DNA from: Miltoncostaea marina
Lineage (GTDB): Bacteria > Actinomycetota > Thermoleophilia > Miltoncostaeales > Miltoncostaeaceae
NCBI RefSeq assembly: GCF_018141525.1
Contig: NZ_CP064655.1
Coordinates: forward strand, 868,001-932,000
DNA: 64,000 nucleotides
Direction: 5' to 3'
The notes under the pieces were generated by a model that worked only from the letters and a program-made list of their open reading frames with translations, was not told the origin of the DNA and did no database searches. Shown piece after piece: positions 14,673 to 22,041 of this stretch. How positions within the stretch are numbered: position 1 is the stretch's first letter; each line of letters opens with the position of its first letter. The translations under genes and the position numbers were made by a program.

Positions 14673-14688
14673 GATTCAAGGAGGAATC
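14673..14688 (+). promoter_or_regulatory. GGA hairpin over the flagellin 2 ribosome site (putative CsrA site)
   Basis: GATTC pairs with GAATC around the six-base loop AAGGAG, which is the Shine-Dalgarno sequence itself. The ATG begins at the next base. This hexaloop layout is the classic CsrA repression site. Confidence 0.65.
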
Positions 14689-15519
14689 ATGGGTCTCAGT
14701 GTCTACAACAACGTCGAGGCGCAGAACGCCCACCGTGTCCTGAGCAACACCGGGACGCAGCTCAGCAAGTCGATGGAGCGCCTCTCCAGCGGCCTGCGGA
14801 TCAACCGCGCCGCCGACGACGCCGCCGGCCTCGCCGTGTCCGAGGGGATGCGGGCGCAGATCCGGGGCATGAGCGTCGCCTCGCGCAACGCGCAGGACGG
14901 CGTCTCGATGGTCCAGGTGGCCGACGGCGCCCTCGGCAACGTCGGCGACATGCTGCAGCGCGTCCGCGACCTGGCCGTCCAGGCCTCGAACGGCACGCTG
15001 ACCGACGCCCAGCGCAAGAACCTGGACGCCGAGGTGCAGCAGGTCCTGACCGAGATCGGCAAGACCGGCACGGACACCGAGTTCAACGGCCTCAAGATCC
15101 TCGCCGGGTCGGTCGCGACCGCCGCGTCCGCCGTCACCCTGCAGGTCGGCGCCAACAACAACCAGACGATCGCCTTCACGATCGGCACGGTCTCGGCCTC
15201 CGACCTCGGCATCTCGGGCATCGCCGTGTCCACGGCGGCCTCGGCCTCCGCGGCCATCGCCTCCATCGACGCGGCGATCAGCACCGTCACCACCAGCCGG
15301 GCGAACCTGGGCGCCATCCAGAACCGCCTGGAGCACACCATCAACCGCCTCGGCATGACCACGGAGAACCTCCAGGCCGCCGAGTCCCGGATCCGGGACG
15401 CCGACATGGCGCAGGAGATGATCAAGTTCACCAAGAACCAGATCCTCCAGCAGTCGGGCACGGCGATGCTCGCGCAGGCCAACCAGGCCCCGCAGAGCGT
15501 CCTCTCGCTCCTCCGCTAG
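14689..15519 (+). CDS. Flagellin 2
   Basis: A 276-residue flagellin, the same length as flagellin 1 and alike throughout, including the unusual central segment GSVATAASAVTLQVGAN and the SDLGISG motif. Ends are complete (MERLSSGLRINRAADDAAGL; AAESRIRDADMAQEMIKFTK; final VLSLLR). Differences cluster in the first helix and residues 100-125. ATG 14689 follows AAGGAGGAATC. Strong promoter and leader suggest it may be the major filament subunit. An IS481-type element inserted exactly at its stop codon: the target duplication GCTAGT (15515-15520) includes the TAG, so the protein is intact but its terminator has been moved 2.6 kb away. Confidence 0.96.
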   Translation: MGLSVYNNVEAQNAHRVLSNTGTQLSKSMERLSSGLRINRAADDAAGLAVSEGMRAQIRGMSVASRNAQDGVSMVQVADGALGNVGDMLQRVRDLAVQASNGTLTDAQRKNLDAEVQQVLTEIGKTGTDTEFNGLKILAGSVATAASAVTLQVGANNNQTIAFTIGTVSASDLGISGIAVSTAASASAAIASIDAAISTVTTSRANLGAIQNRLEHTINRLGMTTENLQAAESRIRDADMAQEMIKFTKNQILQQSGTAMLAQANQAPQSVLSLLR

Positions 15520-15520
15520 T
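15515..15520 (+). repeat. Target-site duplication, left copy (GCTAGT)
   Basis: GCTAGT here and at 18136-18141 directly flank the outer insertion element. The left copy contains the flagellin 2 stop codon TAG. Confidence 0.8.
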
Positions 15521-15606
15521 TGTAGTCGGCAGGAGCGTTCTTCCGTCCGGGCCTCCTTGGAGGCTGCGGGTTGCGAGCCAAGCAACCTGCCGAAGGAGAC
15601 CCGGCG

Positions 15607-16260
15607 GTGACACTTCATCAGAACGCCAGGACGTGCCCGGCGTCGCGTCGGCTCTTGTGCCGACGCGTCGAGCAGGAGGGATGGACGCTGAGGGCGGCCG
15701 CCGAGGCGGCCGGCCTCAGCGAGCGCCGTGCCAGGGAGTGGCTGCGGCGCCACCGCGCCGGCGACCGCGAGCTGTGCGATCGGCCCTCGGTCGCCCACCA
15801 GATCGCCGGCCGCACGCCGCCCGAGGTCGAGGAGGCGATCTGCGCCCTGCGTGAGCTGCGCTTCTCGGGCGCCCGGATCGCCGCGGTGCTGGGTCTTCCC
15901 GAGCGCACCGTGCGGGCGGTGCTCGCCCGCGCCGGCCTCAGCCGCCTTGCGGCGCCGGACGCGGGCGAGCCGGCTCGCCGCTACGAGCGGCCGACGCCGG
16001 GCGAGCTGGTCCACATCGACGTCAAGAAGCTCGGACGCATCGAGCGCCCCGGCCACCGCGTCCACGGCGATCGCACCACCCGCGCTCGCGGGGCCGGCTG
16101 GGAGTTCCTGCACGTCTGCGTCGACGACTGCACCCGCCTGGCCTACGCCGAGGTGCTCGCCGACGAGCGCACGGACACCGTCTGCGCCTTCCTCGAACGG
16201 GCCCGGGCACACTTCGCCGCCCTGGGGATCGGGATCCGGCGCCTCATGACCGACGGATGA
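15607..16260 (+). pseudogene. IS481 transposase, 5' part (split gene)
   Basis: The first 216 codons of a DDE transposase: an N-terminal helix-turn-helix (RRLLCRRVEQEGWTLRAAAE, AAGLSERRAREWLRRHRAGD), a second HTH region, and the catalytic core start with ELVHIDVKKLGRI (first Asp) and FLHVCVDDCTRLAYAEVL. It breaks at RLMTD, just at the second catalytic Asp, where the IS110 element begins at 16255; two foreign codons and a TGA follow. Removing 16255-17843 rejoins it in frame to the 3' part. The GTG start at 15607 lies behind GAAGGAGACCCGGCG. Confidence 0.88.
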
Positions 16261-16388
16261 AAGTCAACCTCTCTCGACGCACCTCCGACCTCGTGAGATG
16301 GTCGACGTGGGCGCGGGTGATCCCTGAGCCGAAGAGCAGGGCTCGGAGATGCAAGCCCTGTCGCGCTGGCTTTGCCGCACTGACGGCC

Positions 16389-17606
16389 TCAGAGTCGCTC
16401 TCCAGTGGTGGCACCCGCGCCCCTCGTGCGTCCCCAGTCGGCGATCATCCGCCGGTAGGCGGCCTCAGCGCCGAGGGCGACCTCCCGCTCGGCGGCGCGC
16501 TGGGCGGGCCCGGGCCTCCAGGGCCCGTCGGGGCCCGAGCGGCCCTTGTGGGGCGCAGCGCCGGCCGCGAGCTCGAGCGCCCGCCGCTTGCGGCGCACGG
16601 TGGACGGCATCGCGAAGGCGTAGTCCTCCTCGCGGGTGAGCAAGTGCCAGAACAGGCTCGCCAGCTTGCGCGCCAGCGCAGTCGCGGCGACCTGCGGCCC
16701 GCGTCGAGCGCCGATGCGCTCATAGAACGCGCGAAGCGGCCCGGGCAGGCGCGCCGCCCGCCAGGCCGCCTGACCGAGGACCTGGCGCACGGCGCCGGCG
16801 CCCTGCTTGGAGATGTGTCCGCCGCGGGCGGTCGACTCGCCCGATTGGTGCACCCGCGGGTCGAGGCCCAGGTAGCCGACCAGCCTGCGCGCGTCCGGGA
16901 AGCGGCGCACGTCGCCGACGTGGGCGAGGAAGGTCGCGGCGACCACGATGTTCACGCCGGGAACGCTGAGCAGGCGGCGGGCCTCGGGCGAGCCCACCAG
17001 CCGGCGGGCGAGCGCCCGATCGAGCTCAGCGACCTCGACATCGAGCGCGTCGATCTGGCGCAGGCAGCCCGCCAGCGTGATCGCCTCCTCTTCGGGCAGC
17101 TCGAGCGCCTCCAGCCAGCGGCGGCCGGCGGCTCCGAAGGCGTCGGTGACCGGCGGCCGAGGACAGAGGTTGCGCGAGAGCACCGCATGGACCTCGTTCT
17201 TGGCCCGCGTGCGCGCCCTCACCACCGCCGCCCGGCGCGCGACCAGGCGCCGAAGGGCCCGTGTCGGCTCGTCGGGCGTCCAGACGCCGGTGAGCACTCC
17301 GGCCGCCAGCAGCCGAGCGAGCGTGCGGGCATCGATCTGATCCGTCTTGGCGCGGGCGGCGATCTGGCCGAGCCGGCGCGGGTTCACCACAACGACCTGG
17401 CCGGCGTGGGGCTCGATGATCCGGGCGACAGCCGCGGCTGGGCCGGTGGCCTCGATGGCCACGACGTCCTGCGCCTGCAGGCCGGCGGCGAAGCGCCTCA
17501 GGTCGTCGACTCTGCTCGCTATGCGCTCCTGCCGTTCCGCCCCCTCGGAATCGACGATGCAGACCTGGCAGGCGTCGCGGTGGACATCCATGCCGATGAA
17601 CCTCAT
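16389..17606 (-). CDS. IS110-family transposase (DEDD recombinase)
   Basis: A 405-residue IS110 recombinase. The N-terminal RuvC-like DEDD domain starts MRFIGMDVHRDACQVCIVDS (first Asp at residue 7), with VAIEATGPAAAVARII and KTDQIDARTLARLLAAG for the other acidic residues. The C-terminal Transposase_20 domain has LLSVPGVNIVVAATFLAHVG, then LVGYLGLDPRVHQSGES with the likely catalytic serine, and GGHISKQGAGAVRQVLGQAA. Typical length is 330-460. ATG 17606 follows GGGGAGGATCCG. It appears intact, so the element may still be active. It would use the bridge RNA encoded just upstream to choose the target. Confidence 0.93.
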   Translation of the reverse strand: MRFIGMDVHRDACQVCIVDSEGAERQERIASRVDDLRRFAAGLQAQDVVAIEATGPAAAVARIIEPHAGQVVVVNPRRLGQIAARAKTDQIDARTLARLLAAGVLTGVWTPDEPTRALRRLVARRAAVVRARTRAKNEVHAVLSRNLCPRPPVTDAFGAAGRRWLEALELPEEEAITLAGCLRQIDALDVEVAELDRALARRLVGSPEARRLLSVPGVNIVVAATFLAHVGDVRRFPDARRLVGYLGLDPRVHQSGESTARGGHISKQGAGAVRQVLGQAAWRAARLPGPLRAFYERIGARRGPQVAATALARKLASLFWHLLTREEDYAFAMPSTVRRKRRALELAAGAAPHKGRSGPDGPWRPGPAQRAAEREVALGAEAAYRRMIADWGRTRGAGATTGERL

Positions 17607-17652
17607 CGGATCCTCCCCATGCGTGATCAAAGGAGGGAGGAAGGCGGGCGAA

Positions 17653-17748
17653 GCGACAGGGACGGATTCGTGCTCGCGGCACACCCGGGCGGGTCGCAGG
17701 GGCGGCCAGGGACAACGTCGGGCTCGCAGCCCATCGGTTAACGCGGCC
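17653..17748 (-). ncRNA. Predicted bridge RNA of the IS110 element
   Basis: On the minus strand two similar stem-loops follow each other. The first (17748-17704) has GGCC/GGCC closing an internal loop with ACCGA on its 5' side, a hairpin GGGCT-GCG-AGCCC, and GTTGTC on its 3' side. These match the host target ACCGA and the complement of GACAAC. The second (17697-17653) has GCGAC/GTCGC, a hairpin GTGC-CGCGA-GCAC and ATCCGTC, the complement of GACGGAT at the element's own left junction. Target loop before donor loop is the known IS110 bridge-RNA order. Full RNA ends are not determined. Confidence 0.65.
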
Positions 17749-17843
17749 TGCCCTACCTGCTCCTCCCGGAAGCCCCGGGACCCGGGAGACGAGCCTATGT
17801 CCGCCGAGCCGGGAGCCTCCAGGGCGGAGTTTCATGCCCCGAC

Positions 17844-18140
17844 AACGGGTCCGCCTACCGCTCTCACCGGCACGCCGCCCTGTGCCGCGAGCTCGGCATC
17901 CGCCACCTGTTCACCCGCCCCTACCGACCTCGCACAAACGGCAAGGCGGAGCGCCTGATCCAGACCCTCCTTCGCGAATGGGCCTACGCCGCCGCCTACC
18001 CGACCAGCGCCGCCCGGACCCGCGCCCTCGCCGGCTACCTGGACTGGTACAACACGACCCGCCCGCACAAGTCACTCGACGGCAAACCGCCCGTCGAACG
18101 ACTTGCCGAGCGGATCAACGCTGCTGCCGCCGACAGCTAG
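17844..18140 (+). pseudogene. IS481 transposase, 3' part (split gene)
   Basis: The last 98 codons of the interrupted transposase: NGSAYRSHRHAALCRELGIR then HLFTRPYRPRTNGKAERLIQ with the catalytic Glu, and LDWYNTTRPHKSLDGKPPVE, the classic rve-3 end. In frame with the 5' part when the inner element is removed. The stop codon TAG is supplied by the target-site duplication outside the right terminal repeat, so termination depends on the insertion site. Confidence 0.88.
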
Positions 18141-18141
18141 T
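18136..18141 (+). repeat. Target-site duplication, right copy (GCTAGT)
   Basis: Identical to 15515-15520. It provides the stop codon for the IS481 transposase. Confidence 0.8.
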
Positions 18142-18164
18142 CCCGAGCAGCAGCGCACGACCGG

Positions 18165-18188
18165 AGGGCCCGCCGCGAGGCGGGCCCT
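18165..18188 (+). terminator. Displaced terminator of flagellin 2
   Basis: AGGGCCCGCC pairs perfectly with GGCGGGCCCT around GCGA. If the insertion element and one GCTAGT are removed, this hairpin starts 26 bases after the flagellin 2 stop codon, the expected place for its terminator. Confidence 0.75.
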
Positions 18189-18255
18189 TCGCCGTTCCTG
18201 AACGCCGCGCGCGCCGGGCTGGACGGGGGGAGTGACGGGTTCGTAACATCGCGCC

Positions 18256-19206
18256 ATGGAGGGGCCCGCCCCCGCGCTGGTGCTCCCGCTCGGCGCCGCG
18301 AGCGCGGCGCCCCACGGCCTGGTGGGCGGCAAGGCGCGCGGCTTCGCCACCATCTTCGCGGCCGGCCTCCCCGCCCCGGAGGGGTTCGTCCTGACCACGG
18401 CCGCCTACCGGGCGGCCGGCGGCGGGGCGGCCCCGCCCGCCCGGGTGCCCCGGGGCCTCGAGGCGGCCATCGCCGCCGCGCTGGAGCCGCTCGGCGACGC
18501 CCCGGTCGCCGTGCGCTCGTCGGCCGACGGCGAGGACGGCGACGGCGCCTCGCACGCCGGCCAGTTCGCGACGGTCCTCGGCGCGCGCGGCGCGCGGGAG
18601 GTGGCCGACGCCGTGCTGGAGTGCTGGGCCTCGGCCGGCGGCGCCCGCGCGGTCGCCTACCGCGGCCGCGACGGCGCCGCCGCGGCGCGGCCGCCGCTGA
18701 TGGCCGTCCTGGTGCAGCGGCTGGTGGGCCCGGCGGCCGCGGGCGTGGTGATGACCGCCGACCCGGTGACGGGCGACCGGGACGTCCTGGTGGTCAACGC
18801 CTCCTGGGGGCTCGGCGAGGCCGTCGTGTCGGGGATCGTCACGCCCGACGACTACCGGCTCGCCCGCGCGGACGGCGCCCTGCGCTCGGCGACGATCGGG
18901 CTCAAGGACGTGATGCTCGTGCCCGCGCCGGCGGGCGGGCTCGACGAGCGGCCGGTGCCGGCGGCGCTGCGGGAGGCGCCCGCGCTCGGCGCGGCGGCGC
19001 TCGACGCGGTGCGCCGCGGCGCCCTCGCCTGCGAGGCGGTCGCCGGGCGCCCGGTCGACTGCGAGTTCTGCCTCGCCGACGGGGGGGTGGTGTGGCTGCA
19101 GTGCCGCCCCGTCACGGCCCTTCCACCGGCCCCCACCACCGTAGGAGCGCACGATGACCAGCGCGGCACCCTCGGCCCCCTTCCCGGTCGCATGGCGGTC
19201 GGCTGA
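18256..19206 (+). CDS. PEP-synthase/rifampicin-phosphotransferase-like ATP-grasp subunit
   Basis: A 316-residue PPDK_N-type ATP-grasp protein. Features are HGLVGGKARGFATIFAAGLP near residue 20, VAVRSSADGEDGDGASHAGQ (phosphate-binding loop, about 85-105), LMAVLVQRLVGPAAAGVVMT then ADPVTGDRDVLVVNASWGLG, and the C-terminal VWLQCRPVTALP. It ends where the ATP domain of a rifampicin phosphotransferase ends (about 315 residues). The middle and His domains are on the next gene, which starts inside this one (53-base overlap, other frame). Together they would move phosphate from ATP through a histidine to a substrate not known here. A TAACAT seven bases before the ATG suggests a leaderless RNA. Confidence 0.82.
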   Translation: MEGPAPALVLPLGAASAAPHGLVGGKARGFATIFAAGLPAPEGFVLTTAAYRAAGGGAAPPARVPRGLEAAIAAALEPLGDAPVAVRSSADGEDGDGASHAGQFATVLGARGAREVADAVLECWASAGGARAVAYRGRDGAAAARPPLMAVLVQRLVGPAAAGVVMTADPVTGDRDVLVVNASWGLGEAVVSGIVTPDDYRLARADGALRSATIGLKDVMLVPAPAGGLDERPVPAALREAPALGAAALDAVRRGALACEAVAGRPVDCEFCLADGGVVWLQCRPVTALPPAPTTVGAHDDQRGTLGPLPGRMAVG

Positions 19207-20782
19207 CGAGTCGTCCCTGACCTGGGCCAGGGACCCGATGCACTTCCCCGGCCCGGTCACCGCGATGACCGCCTCGCTCATCGAGGGACCGTTCACCGAC
19301 GGCCTCGTCGAGGCGTTCGAGGTGATGCAGGCCCCCGTCCGGGGGATGGTCCACCGGGTCTTCTCGTCGCACGTCTACTCGACGGCGCCGCCGGCCGAGC
19401 CCCCCGAGCGGATGGAGGAGCGCCTCGGCCGCCACCGGCGGCTGATGGGGGACATGATGGACGGGCTGCGCGAGCGCTGGGAGACCGAGCACCTGCCGGC
19501 CGTCGAGGCGATCCGGCGCGAGCTCGACGGGCTGTCGTTCGCGGACGCCGCGGCCGACCTCGACCGGGTCGCGACCCTCATGCGCGACTCGTCCCGCATC
19601 CACTTCCTCGTGGTCATCCCGCGGGTGGCCTCGGGCGAGCGCTTCGCGACCCTGTACGCGCAGGCGACCGGCTCGGACAACGAGATGGAGCCCTACCGCT
19701 GCCTGCTCGGCGAGCCCAACAAGAGCCTCGAGACCGACCGCGCGCTCTGGGACCTCGCGCGGCGGGCGGCGGCAGACGGCGCGGTGGCGGCCGCGCTGCG
19801 CGCCGGGGGCCCGGCCGAGGTGATGGAGGCGCTCGGCGCGACGGCGGGCGGGCGGGCCTGGAGGGCGGCGTTCGACGCGGCGATGCGGGAGTACGGCCAT
19901 CGCGGCCAGGCGATCGAGATGGCGGCGCCGACCTGGCTCGAGGACCCGTCGTTCGCGCTCGACAACGTCCGCCGCTACCTGGACGGCGACGCCCTCGACC
20001 CCGAGGGCGCCCGCGCGGAGCACCTCGCCGAGCGCGAGCGGCTCGTGGCCGCCGCGCGGGCCCGCATCGCCGGCGACGCCGAGGCGCTCGCCGCCTTCGA
20101 CCACGCGCTGGCGACCGCGCGCGCCAACTGGCCGCTCGAGGAGGACCACGCCTTCCACATCGACCAGCGGCTGTGGGGCAGCGCCGTGCGCCGCGCGCTG
20201 CTGCGGCTGGGCGACCGGCTCGTGGACGCCGGGCGGCTGGAGGCCCGCGACGACGTGTTCCACCTGACGCTCGACGAGGCGCGCGCCGCGGCCGGCGGCG
20301 CCGACGCGCGCGGCCCCGCCCGCGAGGGGCGCCGGCGCATGGCCGACGACGCCCTCCTCGACCCGCCGCCCACGGTCGGCGCCCCGCCCGACCCGTCGCA
20401 GCACATGGACCCGGGCATGGTGAAGTTCTTCGGCCGCCCCGGGCCGCCGCAGGTCGACGGCGGCGTGCTGCGGGGCTCGCCCGGGTCGGCCGGGCGCGCC
20501 GAGGGCGTGGCCCGCGTGGTCACCTCGGTCGAGGGCCTCGCGGCGGTGCTCCCGGGCGAGATCCTCGTCTGCCGCTCCACCACGCCGCCGTGGACGCCGG
20601 TCTTCGCGTCCATCGCCGGGCTCGTCACCGAGACCGGCGGCGTGCTGGCGCACGGGGCGATCGTCGCGCGCGAGTACGGCATCCCGGCGGTGATGGGCAC
20701 GAAGATCGCCACGTCGATGATCCGCGACGGCCAGCGCGTCGTCGTGGACGGCGACGCGGGGGAGGTGCGCATCGCCGGGTGA
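19154..20782 (+). CDS. PEP-utilising enzyme: substrate and phosphohistidine domains
   Basis: A 542-residue protein. Residues 1-440 are a helical region like the substrate-binding part of rifampicin phosphotransferase (TWARDPMHFPGPVTAMTASL near the start, FGRPGPPQVDGGVLRGSPGS). Residues about 455-535 are the swivelling His domain with TTPPWTPVFASIAGLVTETG then GVLAHGAIVAREYGIPAVMG, where the His is the phosphate carrier. Combined length with the preceding gene is about 858, close to one-piece rifampicin phosphotransferase. The C-terminal PEP-binding barrel of true PEP synthase is absent. ATG 19154 has GGAG upstream, arguing for a genuine split, not a frameshift. Confidence 0.78.
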   Translation: MTSAAPSAPFPVAWRSADESSLTWARDPMHFPGPVTAMTASLIEGPFTDGLVEAFEVMQAPVRGMVHRVFSSHVYSTAPPAEPPERMEERLGRHRRLMGDMMDGLRERWETEHLPAVEAIRRELDGLSFADAAADLDRVATLMRDSSRIHFLVVIPRVASGERFATLYAQATGSDNEMEPYRCLLGEPNKSLETDRALWDLARRAAADGAVAAALRAGGPAEVMEALGATAGGRAWRAAFDAAMREYGHRGQAIEMAAPTWLEDPSFALDNVRRYLDGDALDPEGARAEHLAERERLVAAARARIAGDAEALAAFDHALATARANWPLEEDHAFHIDQRLWGSAVRRALLRLGDRLVDAGRLEARDDVFHLTLDEARAAAGGADARGPAREGRRRMADDALLDPPPTVGAPPDPSQHMDPGMVKFFGRPGPPQVDGGVLRGSPGSAGRAEGVARVVTSVEGLAAVLPGEILVCRSTTPPWTPVFASIAGLVTETGGVLAHGAIVAREYGIPAVMGTKIATSMIRDGQRVVVDGDAGEVRIAG

Positions 20783-20813
20783 GCGCCACCCGCGGGCCGC
20801 CGCCGCCTCGCTG

Positions 20814-21977
20814 ATGCTGGCGGCGGCCCTCGTGCCGCTCAACTCGACGATGATCGCGGTCGCCCTGCTCGACGTCGAGCGCGATCTCGACGTGGGCGTC
20901 GCGGCGGCGACCTGGCTCGTGAGCGGCTACCTGGTCGCCATGGCGGTCGTGCAGCCGCTGGGCGGGCGGGTCGGGGACGCGATCGGCCACCGCCGCGGCT
21001 TCCTGGCGGGCCTGGGCGGGTTCCTCGCCGCATCGGCGCTCGCGGCGGCCGCGCCCACGCTGGGCGCGCTGGTCGCCCTGCGCGTCAGCCAGGCGCTCGC
21101 CGGCGGGCTGATGATGCCGAACGCCGCCGCGCTGCTGCGCGACGCGGTGCCGCCGGGGCGGCGGGGACGGGTCTTCGGCTGGTTCGGCACCGGCATGGGG
21201 CTGGCCGCCGCGGTGGGGCCGGTGCTGGGCGGCGGCCTGGTGGCGGCGCTCGGGTGGCGGGCCGTGTTCCTGGTCAACCTGCCGCTGGGCGCCGTCGCGC
21301 TGCTGGCGGGCCGCGCGCTGCCGGCCGGCGCGCCCGCCCCCCGGGCGGCCGCCCGCCCCGCCGCCGCCGGGGCCGGCGCGCTGCCGCGCAGCCGCCCCTA
21401 CCTCGCGGCCACCGCCACGATCCTGCTGCACAACATGGCGATGTACGGGCTGCTGCTGGTCGTGCCGCTGATCGCCGACCGGCGGCTGGGCCTGGGGGAG
21501 GGGGCGGCGGGCCTGCTGGTGGGCGGCATGACCGCCGCGATGATGCTCGGCTCGCCGGTCGGCGGCGAGCTGTCCGACCGGCTCGGCCGCCGCGCGCCCG
21601 CCCTCGCCGGGAGCGTGCTGGCCGCGGTCGCCACCCTCCTGCTGGCGCTGGCGTCGGGCCGGCCCTCCACCGCCGCGGTGGCGGCCCTGCTCGTGGTGGC
21701 CGGGGTCGGCTTCGGCCTGGCCGGCGCGTCGCTGCAGACGACCGCGCTGGAGGCGGTCCCGGAGGGCTCGGTGGCGATGGCGGGCGGGCTGTTCATGACC
21801 ATGCGCTACACGGGCGGCATCGCCGCCACGGGCGTCGCCGCCGCGGTGGGCGCGGGTGACGCCTTCGGCGCCGGGCTCGCCGTCCTCGCCGTGGCGGCCG
21901 CCCTGTCGCTGGCGACCGCGTCGGGCCTGCCGGCCGGGGTCGCCCGCGCGCCGGCCGCCGTGCCGCCGCGGGCCTAG
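20814..21977 (+). CDS. MFS drug-type transporter
   Basis: A 387-residue major facilitator with 12 predicted helices. The first begins at the start (MLAAALVPLNSTMIAVALLD), motif A-like GGRVGDAIGHRRGFLAG follows helix 2, and VGPVLGGGLVAALGWRAVFL matches motif C of drug/proton antiporters. The second half repeats the loop as GGELSDRLGRRAPALAG. A start 31 bases after the previous stop is used; the helix beginning at residue 1 hints that the true start may be slightly upstream. Adjacent to the rifampicin-phosphotransferase-like pair, it might export the same compound class, but no substrate can be named. Confidence 0.82.
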   Translation: MLAAALVPLNSTMIAVALLDVERDLDVGVAAATWLVSGYLVAMAVVQPLGGRVGDAIGHRRGFLAGLGGFLAASALAAAAPTLGALVALRVSQALAGGLMMPNAAALLRDAVPPGRRGRVFGWFGTGMGLAAAVGPVLGGGLVAALGWRAVFLVNLPLGAVALLAGRALPAGAPAPRAAARPAAAGAGALPRSRPYLAATATILLHNMAMYGLLLVVPLIADRRLGLGEGAAGLLVGGMTAAMMLGSPVGGELSDRLGRRAPALAGSVLAAVATLLLALASGRPSTAAVAALLVVAGVGFGLAGASLQTTALEAVPEGSVAMAGGLFMTMRYTGGIAATGVAAAVGAGDAFGAGLAVLAVAAALSLATASGLPAGVARAPAAVPPRA

Positions 21978-22008
21978 GCTCCCGGCGCGCGGCCCGCCCC
22001 CGCCGCCC

Positions 22009-22035
22009 TCAAGTGGGCGGGGGGCCTGCCGAAAG
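22009..22035 (+). promoter_or_regulatory. Sigma-28-type promoter of the glycan operon
   Basis: TCAAG (22009-22013), exactly 14 bases, then GCCGAAAG (22028-22035). The ATG of the first gene is at 22042, where transcription would be expected to begin, so the operon's first gene would be read from a leaderless RNA. This ties a nine-gene sugar locus to the flagellar sigma factor. Confidence 0.75.
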
Positions 22036-22041
22036 GGGGGT

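Larger units (their letters stand above)
16255..17843 (-). mobile_element. IS110-family insertion sequence
   Basis: A 1,589-bp element with one transposase on the minus strand, a 130-base non-coding 3' side (16258-16388) and a 237-base non-coding 5' side (17607-17843) that carries a predicted bridge RNA. CCGAC occurs at both junctions (16250-16254 and 17839-17843), so the exact crossover within it cannot be fixed. There are no terminal inverted repeats, as expected for the family. It sits in the codons for the conserved TDNGS motif of the host transposase. Confidence 0.87.
15521..18135 (+). mobile_element. IS481-family insertion sequence, interrupted by an IS110-family element
   Basis: Left terminal repeat TGTAGTCGGCAGGAGCG (15521-15537) matches the inverse of the right end at 18119-18135 (TGTCGGCGGCAGCAGCG) at 14 of 17 positions, with the TGT...ACA ends common in IS481. 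Direct GCTAGT repeats flank it. Without the inner 1,589-bp element it is 1,026 bp, a normal length for the family. Confidence 0.87.

Noticed and set aside
16255-17843. Terminal inverted repeats for the inner element
   Set aside because: Only a short ATGAAA-type similarity exists near the ends; IS110 elements normally lack terminal repeats.
18256-20782. Frameshift explanation for the two PEP-synthase-like genes
   Set aside because: The break falls at a natural domain boundary and the second gene has its own ATG and ribosome site, so a true split is preferred.
22035-22041. G-run before ATG 22042 as a ribosome site
   Set aside because: It ends only one base before the ATG and overlaps the promoter -10, so a leaderless start fits better.
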